Shown here: positions 6,322 through 12,052 of the stretch, one piece after another | How the letters are laid out: the number at the start of each line of letters is the position of its first letter | Position numbering within the stretch: the first letter of the stretch is position 1 | Translations under genes and position numbers: made by a program | Assembly: GCA_046154545.1 (NCBI GenBank) | Contig: JBJXGC010000291.1 | Location: 1 to 13,262, forward strand | Direction: 5' to 3' | Source: JBJXGC01 sp046154545 | GTDB lineage: Bacteria; Chloroflexota; Dehalococcoidia; Tepidiformales; Tepidiformaceae | Length of the DNA: 13,262 nucleotides | The notes under the pieces: generated by a model | Told to the model about the DNA's origin: nothing | Database searches by the model: none | The model's input: the letters and a program-made list of their open reading frames with translations, nothing else

Positions 6322-7227
6322 TCAGCGTGCCTCAATCCCTTCGTCGGCCGGGTGGTAATGGTGCACGTGATGGCGGCCGCGGCGTGCCTGCATGCGCCCG
6401 CTCAAGAAGCCATGGTTCGGCGCGAACACCAGCGCCAACAGGAAGAACGCCGTCGCCGTCAGGACGATCGTCCCACCTGCGGCCGTGTCGGCGTGGTAGG
6501 AGGCGAAGAGGCCGGCCACGCCGCTCAGGACGCCGATCAGCGCCGCCAGCGCCATCATCCGCCCCAGCCGGTCGGTCAAAAGGCGAGCCGTGGCGGGCGG
6601 GGTCACGATCAGTGCGAGGATGAGGATGTTCCCCACCGCCTGGAGGCTGACGACGATCGTCGCCGTCACCAGCAGCAACAGCAGGAGGTCGAGCGCGAAG
6701 ACCGGGTAGCCCACCGCCCGCGCCATCGTGCTGTCGAAGGCGACGAGCGTCAGCTCCTTCAACAGCACGAGCAGGATCGCCAGGACGGCCGCCCCGACGA
6801 CCGCCGTCACGATCACGTCCTGCTGCGAGACGCCCAGCACGTTCCCGAAGAGCAGAGACCCGAGGTCCTTCTTGAACCCTGCCTGCCTGCTGATCAGGAC
6901 CACGCCCAGGGCGAAGAAGGCGGCGAACAGGACCCCGATCGCCGAGTCCTCGCTCACCCGCCGGCTGCGGGAGAGGATGCCGACCCCCACGGCCGTGATC
7001 AGCCCGAACGCGAAGGCGCCGATCAGGATGCTGCGGCCCGCCAGGTACGAGAGGACGACGCCGGGAAACACCGCGTGCGCCAGGGCGTCGCCGATGAAGG
7101 CCAACCCTCGCAAGACGACGAAGCTGCCAACCATGCCGCAGAGGACGCCAACGACCACCACTTCGAGGAGAGCTCGCTGCATGAACGCGTAGGTCCAGGG
7201 CTCGACCAGCGCCTCGTACGCGCTCAT
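6322..7227 (-). CDS. Zn/Mn-type ABC transporter permease
   Basis: This 301-residue integral membrane protein belongs to the ABC-3 permease family (ZnuB/MntB/TroC type). The N-terminal part reads LLEVVVVGVLCGMVGSFVVL and then RGLAFIGDALAHAVFPGVVL, the family's highly conserved segment, and about eight hydrophobic spans follow. It would form the homodimeric channel for metal import across the cytoplasmic membrane. ATG 7227 overlaps the ATPase stop codon as ATGA, so it is translationally coupled and is the last gene of the operon. An unusual feature is the C-terminal tail, with five histidines in a seven-residue stretch (286-292: HHVHHYH) after the last span. This would suit binding or sensing a transition metal. 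The histidines favour zinc but do not prove it. Confidence 0.92.
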   Translation of the reverse strand: MSAYEALVEPWTYAFMQRALLEVVVVGVLCGMVGSFVVLRGLAFIGDALAHAVFPGVVLSYLAGRSILIGAFAFGLITAVGVGILSRSRRVSEDSAIGVLFAAFFALGVVLISRQAGFKKDLGSLLFGNVLGVSQQDVIVTAVVGAAVLAILLVLLKELTLVAFDSTMARAVGYPVFALDLLLLLLVTATIVVSLQAVGNILILALIVTPPATARLLTDRLGRMMALAALIGVLSGVAGLFASYHADTAAGGTIVLTATAFFLLALVFAPNHGFLSGRMQARRGRHHVHHYHPADEGIEAR

Positions 7228-7970
7228 GCGAACACCGCCACGCGCCCGCCAAAGGTCGCCCGCAGGTTCTTCGGGGTGAAGGTCGCCGCGGCCGGCCCAT
7301 ACGCGATGAGGCGGCCGTTGAGGCAGCAGACGTGTGAGCAGGTTGCGTGCACTTCGTCCAGGTCGTGGGTGGCCATGAGGACGATCGCTCCCCGGCGCGA
7401 AAAGTCGCGGATCGTCTCGTGAAACACCGCCCGGTTCTCAGCGTCGATCCCGGTGAAGGGCTCGTCGAGGACGACTACCAGGGGTTCCTGGACCATCGCC
7501 CGGGCCAGGAAGATGCGTTGCTGCTGTCCGCCGGAAAACTGGCTAATGTGGCGGCCACCCATCCCCCCCAGGCCGAGGCGGTCCAGCGCCTCAGCCGCCA
7601 TCCGGCGGTCCCGGCTCCCGGGGCGACGGAGCCAGCCGCAGCGCCGGTAGCGGCCCATCAGGACAACGTCCAAGGCCGTCACCGGGAAGTCCCAGTTGAC
7701 GTCCTCGCGCTGAGGTACGAACGCCACCCGCTCGGCGACCGCGCGCAGAGGCGCCCCGTCGATCCGCACCTCCCCTGCACGCATCGGCAGCACGCCGGCG
7801 ATCGCCTTCAACAGAGTGCTCTTCCCGCTGCCATTCGGCCCTATCAGGCCGACCACGTCGCCGCCGTGGGCCTCGAAACTGATGTCGCGAAGGATGAACG
7901 TCGTGCCGTAGCCCGCTTCGACGCCGTGGATAGTCAACCGGTGCTGGCCGGGCGGTGGTGCCTGCGTCAC
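7224..7970 (-). CDS. Zn/Mn-type ABC transporter ATP-binding protein
   Basis: This 248-residue ATPase subunit has every motif in place: Walker A GPNGSGKST at 44-52, Q-loop glutamine 87 in FVPQREDVNWDFP, signature FSGGQ at 145-149, Walker B VVVLDE at 165-170, and H-loop histidine 202 in ATHDLDEV. The segment REDVNWDFPVTALDVVLMGRY is characteristic of the manganese/zinc/iron-chelate ATPase subfamily. It powers import by the permease encoded directly downstream. The start codon is GTG 7970, which overlaps the binding-protein stop as GTGA, with GAGG about 7 nt upstream. The stop overlaps the permease ATG. Two cysteine-containing turns near the C-terminus (CSHVCC at 211-216) are unusual but not diagnostic. 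Confidence 0.94.
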   Translation of the reverse strand: MTQAPPPGQHRLTIHGVEAGYGTTFILRDISFEAHGGDVVGLIGPNGSGKSTLLKAIAGVLPMRAGEVRIDGAPLRAVAERVAFVPQREDVNWDFPVTALDVVLMGRYRRCGWLRRPGSRDRRMAAEALDRLGLGGMGGRHISQFSGGQQQRIFLARAMVQEPLVVVLDEPFTGIDAENRAVFHETIRDFSRRGAIVLMATHDLDEVHATCSHVCCLNGRLIAYGPAAATFTPKNLRATFGGRVAVFA

Positions 7971-8860
7971 TTCAGCGCCTCGGCGATCGTCCGGGCATTG
8001 GTCAGGAGCATGCCGTCGATGGTCTCCGCCCCAGAACCCGGTGGGCCGAGGGTATCGACGTAGAGGTTGTCGATGATCTTCACGCCCGTGTCGCTGGCGA
8101 TCTGGCGCGCGACCCTGGGGTCGATCGAGCTTTCGGCGAAGATCGCCTTCACATCCTCTTGTTTGATCAGCTCGACCAGGTTCCTGAGGTCCTTCGCCGA
8201 CGGCTCCGCCTGCGTGGTCTGGGCGGGGATCACTGCGCCCACGAACGTGAGGTTGTAGTGCTCGATGAAGTACCCGAAGCCGTCGTGGTTCGTCACCAGC
8301 TTCCGATTTTCCGCCGGGATGGCGGCGAGGATCGCCTTCACCTCCTCGTCCACCGCCGCGAGCCTCGTCACGTAGTCCCTGGCGCGTTGCCGGTAGCCGT
8401 CGCCGTTCGCCGGGTCGGCGGTCGCCAGCGCTTCCCCGATCCTCGCCACCATGTACTGGTCGTAGCGCGGATTGTGCCAGACGTGAGGGTCCTTGATCGG
8501 CGCGCCGCCCTCTTCCGGACGAAGGCCGTCGGTCAGCGTAGTGACCTTTGCCGAGCCAGCGTCGATCGCCTGGTTGAGGAAGTCGTCGATCCCGAGCCCG
8601 CCGCGGAAGACCAGCTTCGCCTGCTCGATTGCCCGCCGATCTCGTGCCGTGAGTTCGTACTCGTGTGGGTCGATCCCCGGCCCCGCCAGGATCACGACAT
8701 CAATGGCGCCACCGGCCACGGCCTGGACGAGCGCCCCAACTGGCGACATGGTGGCGACGACGCCGAACGCGCCCGGGCCGCCGGCGCTGTCGCCGCAGGC
8801 GGCGCCGCTACCGGATATGAGGAGCGCGGAGGTCACCAGGAGGAGCAGCCGGCGGACCAT
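7967..8860 (-). CDS. metal-binding lipoprotein of a Zn/Mn ABC transporter (TroA/ZnuA-like)
   Basis: This 297-residue cluster A-I solute-binding protein has an N-terminal signal and a lipobox ending in GAAC, with Cys22 as the expected lipidated residue; the -3 position is Gly rather than the usual Leu. Likely metal ligands are His66 (PGIDPHEYE), His126 (DPHVWHNP), His192 (TNHDGFGYF) and Asp269 (NLYVDTLG). A third His rather than the Glu of manganese-specific PsaA/MntA proteins favours zinc, although the His3Asp set of TroA binds both metals. The long His-rich loop of Gram-negative ZnuA is missing. It is the first gene of the operon, with AAGG about 7 nt before the ATG, and its TGA overlaps the ATPase start as GTGA. 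A palindromic operator-like element overlaps the promoter. Confidence 0.93.
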   Translation of the reverse strand: MVRRLLLLVTSALLISGSGAACGDSAGGPGAFGVVATMSPVGALVQAVAGGAIDVVILAGPGIDPHEYELTARDRRAIEQAKLVFRGGLGIDDFLNQAIDAGSAKVTTLTDGLRPEEGGAPIKDPHVWHNPRYDQYMVARIGEALATADPANGDGYRQRARDYVTRLAAVDEEVKAILAAIPAENRKLVTNHDGFGYFIEHYNLTFVGAVIPAQTTQAEPSAKDLRNLVELIKQEDVKAIFAESSIDPRVARQIASDTGVKIIDNLYVDTLGPPGSGAETIDGMLLTNARTIAEALK

Positions 8861-8868
8861 CTTGCGGC

Positions 8869-8907
8869 CTTGAGATCGAGTATCGAGTATTGATACTACG
8901 TCTCAAG
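8869..8907. promoter_or_regulatory. nested inverted repeat, probable operator of the metal transport operon
   Basis: The outer arms CTTGAGA (8869-8875) and TCTCAAG (8901-8907) are perfectly complementary. Between them lie two direct copies of TCGAGTA (8876-8889), then the inner inverted repeat AGTAT-TG-ATACT (8886-8897), which overlaps the second copy. The region is distinctly AT-richer than its surroundings and covers the predicted -10 and transcription start, so a bound repressor would block transcription. A metalloregulator of the Fur/Zur, DtxR/MntR or ArsR type is expected from the operon it controls; I do not recognise a standard box. Confidence 0.5.
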
Positions 8908-8919
8908 AACCGCTGTCAA
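8890..8919 (-). promoter_or_regulatory. promoter of the metal transport operon
   Basis: On the minus strand a perfect TTGACA (8919-8914) is followed after 18 bp by TATCAA (8895-8890, 4/6) or after 15 bp by TAGTAT (8898-8893, 4/6). The leader would be about 20-25 nt before ATG 8860. Either -10 lies inside the nested inverted repeat. Confidence 0.45.
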
Positions 8920-8942
8920 GCGCACCGGCCCGTGTCCCATCG

Positions 8943-9830
8943 TCAGGCTGAGGTGCCGGCGGGCTCCTTCTTGGCCCCTTGCTTCTGTTGGGCTGCACTC
9001 ACGGGAACGACGAGGAGCGGGCGCCGGATGCTGTGCATCGCCCGGTCGGTCGTGCTGCCGAGTGCAATGCGGTGGGCGGCCCCCTTCCCATGCGACGTCA
9101 TGACCACCAGGCCGGCGTTGACGTGGTCGGCCGCCTCGATAATCGCATCGACCGGCGAAGCGAGCTGGCAGAGGGTCTGCTCCCCCGGCTTCGCCGTCGC
9201 CGCAAGGTACGCCTCGGCGGCTTCCTGGAGGCTGGTCGTCAGATCGACCGGGTAGGCGACGAACTCGATGCCGGCGGGCGGCGGGATGCTGTAGGCCCGC
9301 ACCAGCACGACCTTCGCGCCGAGGTGGCCGGCAAGTTCCCGGGCGACGGCCAACCCGCCTTCCGCGACCTCTGAGCCGTCGAGCGCGACAACGATCGGGT
9401 CTGCTTCGATCCGGGCCTTGCTGCCGAGTGGCACGACGAGCACGGGGACCGTCGCCCCCCGCACGATCTTGTCGGCGACGCTCCCAACGAAGCTCGCCTT
9501 CAGGCCGCCCCGGCCGTGAGTGGCCAGCACGATCATCCGGGCCTGGGCGGAGTAGTCGAGCACCGCCCGCGCGGCCGAGCCTCGGACGACATCGACGGTG
9601 TGGGGATGATCCGCCAGGCCCGACAGCTTGACCAGGCCGTCCATGTAGGCGGCGAAAACCTCACGCGCGCGATCGACGTCCGGCTCGCGCTCCACCTCTT
9701 CGTCAAGGGCATGGACGAACTGGATCGGCGCCCCATACAACCGCGCCAGGGTGGCGGCGGCCGGGATGGCAACCTCGGCATTCTTCGATCCGTCTAAGGG
9801 GACAACGATCGGACGGGCATGTGCTGCCAT
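8943..9830 (-). CDS. universal stress protein with two Usp domains
   Basis: This 295-residue protein is a tandem Usp, with domains at about 6-135 and 144-276. Each begins with a PIVVPLDGS or PIVVALDGS strand and loop that holds the nucleotide. Each ends with the ATP-binding signature: HGRGGLKASFVGS at 105-117 and HGKGAAHRIALGS at 247-259, followed by a P-V-L/L-L-V-V-P strand. The spacing G-9x-G-S is intact in both, but the first glycine of the usual G-2x-G motif is Ala103 in domain 1 and Thr245 in domain 2. Tandem Usp proteins help cells survive stress and growth arrest; the exact role is unknown. AGGAG lies 9 nt before the ATG. The 14-residue tail is Lys/Gln-rich. The gene is divergent from the split-barrel gene at 9983. 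Confidence 0.92.
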   Translation of the reverse strand: MAAHARPIVVPLDGSKNAEVAIPAAATLARLYGAPIQFVHALDEEVEREPDVDRAREVFAAYMDGLVKLSGLADHPHTVDVVRGSAARAVLDYSAQARMIVLATHGRGGLKASFVGSVADKIVRGATVPVLVVPLGSKARIEADPIVVALDGSEVAEGGLAVARELAGHLGAKVVLVRAYSIPPPAGIEFVAYPVDLTTSLQEAAEAYLAATAKPGEQTLCQLASPVDAIIEAADHVNAGLVVMTSHGKGAAHRIALGSTTDRAMHSIRRPLLVVPVSAAQQKQGAKKEPAGTSA

Positions 9831-9893
9831 AAGTGGGTACTCCTGTGTGGTCTCGGCCCATCATTGAGCGGCGGAGCAGTGGTCAGCAACGTC

Positions 9894-9917
9894 CGGTCGG
9901 CCGCAATCGTACGACCG
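9894..9917. promoter_or_regulatory. inverted repeat in the divergent Usp / split-barrel promoter region
   Basis: CGGTCG (9894-9899) and CGACCG (9912-9917) are perfect inverted arms separated by 12 nt, in the 152-bp gap between two divergent stress genes. Half-sites about 18 bp apart (centre to centre) could bind a dimeric regulator. Such short GC-rich arms can also occur by chance. An 11-nt palindrome, TGGTG-T-CACCA, lies at 9959-9969 just before the split-barrel ribosome binding site. Confidence 0.25.
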
Positions 9918-9982
9918 ATGGGCCTCCCCGGGGCCATGGACACCGGGGCAAACTGTGGTGGTGTCACCATGGGAGGTCTGCC

Positions 9983-10414
9983 GTGCCGCTTCGTGAAATG
10001 GACCTGGCCGAATGTGAGCGCTTCCTGCGCCTGAGACGGATCGGACGTATCGCGATGCGGGATGCGGAGGGGGCCTACCTCGTCCCCATCAGCTACGCCT
10101 TCGCCGATGGCTGCATCTACGGGCACGCTGCTGCGGGCAGGAAGATCGCCCTCATGCGGCGCTGGCCCCACGTCGCCTTCCAGGTTGATGATGTCCGCAA
10201 CCCGGCCACCTGGCGGAGCGTCCTCATTCGCGGCAAGTGGGAGGAACTCGAGCTGGAGGCCGACCGCTTCAGAGCCCGTACGCTCCTCCTCAAGGCCTTC
10301 GAGGGGAGCCTCATGAGTGTCACTGCGGGCCACGGCCACCGCACCACCCTCGCCGACGCGATCCTCTTCCGGATCCGGATCGAGTCGCTCAGCGGCCGGG
10401 CAGAGAACGCCTGA
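9983..10414 (+). CDS. pyridoxamine 5'-phosphate oxidase-like split-barrel flavoprotein
   Basis: This 143-residue protein uses a GTG start at 9983, chosen because GGGAGG lies 6 nt upstream and the conserved part begins directly after it. The sequence matches the Nim-like branch of the PNPOx family: CERFLRLRRIGRIAM at 11-25, YLVPISYAFADGCIYGHAA at 32-50, GRKIALMRRWPHVAFQVDDV at 52-71, then TWRSVLIRGKWEEL at 76-89. The last segment is the strand that usually contacts the flavin. Relatives bind FMN and reduce small substrates or have unknown roles. It sits between two Usp genes and is divergent from the tandem Usp, with a 152-bp shared upstream region, so a common stress response is likely. It is only distantly related to the other split-barrel protein in this window. 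Confidence 0.9.
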   Translation: MPLREMDLAECERFLRLRRIGRIAMRDAEGAYLVPISYAFADGCIYGHAAAGRKIALMRRWPHVAFQVDDVRNPATWRSVLIRGKWEELELEADRFRARTLLLKAFEGSLMSVTAGHGHRTTLADAILFRIRIESLSGRAENA

Positions 10415-10451
10415 ACGCCAGGCGCACGAGGCTTCCGTTGGCGAAACTGAA

Positions 10452-10484
10452 GGCGCCCCCGGGGGACCACAACCCGGGGACGCC
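10452..10484. terminator. strong GC hairpin, probable bidirectional terminator
   Basis: The stem is GGCG-C-CCCCGGG (10452-10463) against CCCGGGG-A-CGCC (10473-10484): 11 pairs with one C/A mismatch and a 9-nt loop. It lies 37 nt after the split-barrel stop and 39 nt after the stop of the convergent Usp gene. No U-tract follows on either strand. Confidence 0.5.
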
Positions 10485-10490
10485 AGACCA

Positions 10491-10507
10491 GGGGGACGTA
10501 GTCCCCC
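10491..10507. terminator. second GC hairpin between convergent genes
   Basis: A perfect 7-bp stem, GGGGGAC / GTCCCCC, with a 3-nt GTA loop lies 6 nt from the first hairpin. Its place between converging genes fits a tandem terminator or roadblock. There is no U-tract. Confidence 0.45.
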
Positions 10508-10523
10508 GGCACGGATCAGTTCG

Positions 10524-11051
10524 TCAGTTCGCGCCGGCCGTGACCTCCGGACCGACGACCAGGACGGGGACGCTGCATGCCCGGACGACCTCTTCGTGCA
10601 CGCTTCCGAAGATGCGCTGCCCAAGGCCGCTGCGCTCGCGCGACGCCATCGCGACGAAGTCGGCGCCGATCAGCTTCGCCTGGCGGACGATCTCCCGGGC
10701 TGTGTGCTCGGAGGGCGCCACATGCATGAAGACGGCCATCTCCGGGAAGTAGGTCGCCCGGATCTCATGGAGGAAGTCATCCGACTCGGCTGTGGCCCGG
10801 GCGAGGGCCTGGGAGCGGTCCTCCGCAAGGCGGGCATACGGCTCATGGGCATCGAGCGGCTGTCCTGCCACCGTGCCGCCGGGCGTGAGCGAGTGGACGA
10901 AGCCTCTCGGCGCCGCCGTCTCGGGGATGTGGTCGGGGTGGATGACGTGCAGGAGATGGATTTCGGGCTTTGCTTCGCTTGCCCAGCGGGCGATGGCCCG
11001 GGCTGCCTCAGCGGCCCGTTCAGTGCGGTCTAGAGCGACGAGTACGCGCAT
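10524..11051 (-). CDS. universal stress protein, single domain
   Basis: This 175-residue single Usp domain begins MRVLVALDRTERAAEAARAI. The start at 11051 is preferred to an ATG or alternative start ten codons upstream because AAGGAGG lies 6 nt before it. The C-terminal part is SRERSGLGQRIFGSVHEEVV and then CSVPVLVVGPE. The G-S pair (149-150) of the nucleotide signature is present, but the glycine expected ten residues before Gly149 is Glu139, so ATP binding may be altered or lost. An insertion rich in His and Pro between the first strand and the second half (about 36-75) makes it longer than a minimal Usp of about 140-150 residues. It converges on the split-barrel gene across the tandem hairpins and is otherwise isolated, with 182 bp of non-coding DNA upstream. 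Confidence 0.88.
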   Translation of the reverse strand: MRVLVALDRTERAAEAARAIARWASEAKPEIHLLHVIHPDHIPETAAPRGFVHSLTPGGTVAGQPLDAHEPYARLAEDRSQALARATAESDDFLHEIRATYFPEMAVFMHVAPSEHTAREIVRQAKLIGADFVAMASRERSGLGQRIFGSVHEEVVRACSVPVLVVGPEVTAGAN

Positions 11052-11104
11052 GGTGATCCTCCTTCGTGGCACCAGGAGCATGCGCCGGGCCGATTGCCTC
11101 AGGA

Positions 11105-11121
11105 GGGGCCGAAAGGGCCTC
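11105..11121 (-). terminator. possible hairpin between the nucleotidyltransferase and Usp genes
   Basis: A 6-bp stem (GGGGCC / GGCCTC, one G-U pair) with a 5-nt loop lies in the 182-bp gap 11052-11233, over 110 nt past the nucleotidyltransferase stop. No U-tract follows. The rest of this gap contains only an 8-nt palindrome GAACGTTC around 11200 and nothing else I can assign. Confidence 0.2.
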
Positions 11122-11233
11122 GTTTGGGAGCCATCCGGACGGGACCGCGGCCGCGCCCGCTACCTGGGGAATACGTTGGGCACGCCCGACGCCTGTCCAG
11201 AACGTTCCCGTCGAGGACCCTGGCGATGGTGGG

Positions 11234-12052
11234 TCACTCGATCAAGTCCCGCCAAATGGCGAGTGCCTTGTCCCAGTCGGCGAGGCTTGCCTGGCCTCGT
11301 TGGGCCGGCACGATGCTGAGTTCGCCTGTGGACCACGGTGTCCGATAGGGGAGCCATGTGAGCGCCACCAGCCGCTCGTAAGCCGCAAATCTTCGCGCCG
11401 TGTCTCGCTCGTACAGACATCGGTCGAATTCGTCGAGATACGCGGGGTCGTTGGCCCGCCATTCGCGGATCGCCGCTTTCTCGCCACTCCACAGCATGTC
11501 CCGCGCCCAAAAGTAACTGACCATGAGGTCGACGAGTCCATACGTGAGACGCAAGTGGAAAGCCCGTGCATAGAGGTCGTCGCGGGCGTTGGCATATCGC
11601 CGATTCTGGGCGAGGTTGTAGCAGTCGTGGTCCCACCTGGCCCGCAAATCGGACGACGTCGCCTTGAAGGCGGGGGCTTGCGCGAGCTTCGTCACGGCCG
11701 AGGCGATGTCACCGCCCCGGTCTTCGAGCACCTCGCCAGTCGTCAGCCACCTTGCCAACCGGGCATCGGCCTCCGAGAGAGAGGAGTCCATCGACCGCTC
11801 GACCGCCGCTGAGAGCTCGGCCGGCGAAATGAACAGCAGGTCGACCAGGGTTTCACCAGCCCAGGTGGTACCGCTGAACAATGGTACGGAAGCGCCATCG
11901 ACAAGCACCAGGAGATCGAAGTCGCTCACTGGTGTACGGGCTCCGTGCGCCGTCGATCCGAGAAGCACGAGGCCATGAACGCGTGGTGAGCGCCGAAGGC
12001 GGGCGACAAGGTCGTCGAATGCAACCGAAGGATCGGGCGTGGTCTGGTCCAT
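11234..12052 (-). CDS. nucleotidyltransferase-domain protein coupled to uvrC
   Basis: This 272-residue protein has an N-terminal DNA polymerase beta-type nucleotidyltransferase core: LVLLGSTAHGARTPVSDFDLLVLVDG at 28-53, with Gly32-Ser33 and metal-binding Asp44 and Asp46, and a likely third acid at Asp71 (LVDLLFI). The remainder, about 80-272, is mainly helical, as in kanamycin-type or MNT/HEPN-related nucleotidyltransferases, but shows no Rx4-6H HEPN motif that I can identify. Such enzymes adenylylate antibiotics, proteins or tRNA; the target here is unknown. ATG 12052 overlaps the uvrC stop as TGATG, with AAGGAGG 7 nt upstream. This indicates translational coupling and reinitiation after uvrC. 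A GTG three bases upstream is possible but less likely. Confidence 0.85.
   Translation of the reverse strand: MDQTTPDPSVAFDDLVARLRRSPRVHGLVLLGSTAHGARTPVSDFDLLVLVDGASVPLFSGTTWAGETLVDLLFISPAELSAAVERSMDSSLSEADARLARWLTTGEVLEDRGGDIASAVTKLAQAPAFKATSSDLRARWDHDCYNLAQNRRYANARDDLYARAFHLRLTYGLVDLMVSYFWARDMLWSGEKAAIREWRANDPAYLDEFDRCLYERDTARRFAAYERLVALTWLPYRTPWSTGELSIVPAQRGQASLADWDKALAIWRDLIE

Noticed and set aside
5941..7422. A 493-codon open frame on the plus strand across the phosphotransferase, the intergenic gap and the metal permease.
   Set aside because: It is antisense to two well-supported genes, is a low-complexity charged Arg/Gln/Asp/Glu product typical of reverse frames in GC-rich DNA, and has no domain motif.
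10491..10507. Resemblance of GGGGGAC-GTA-GTCCCCC to the actinobacterial dormancy (DosR) box near usp genes.
   Set aside because: Spacing is 3 rather than 4 nt between the GGGAC and GTCCC arms, flanks do not match, and it lies between convergent 3' ends rather than in a promoter.
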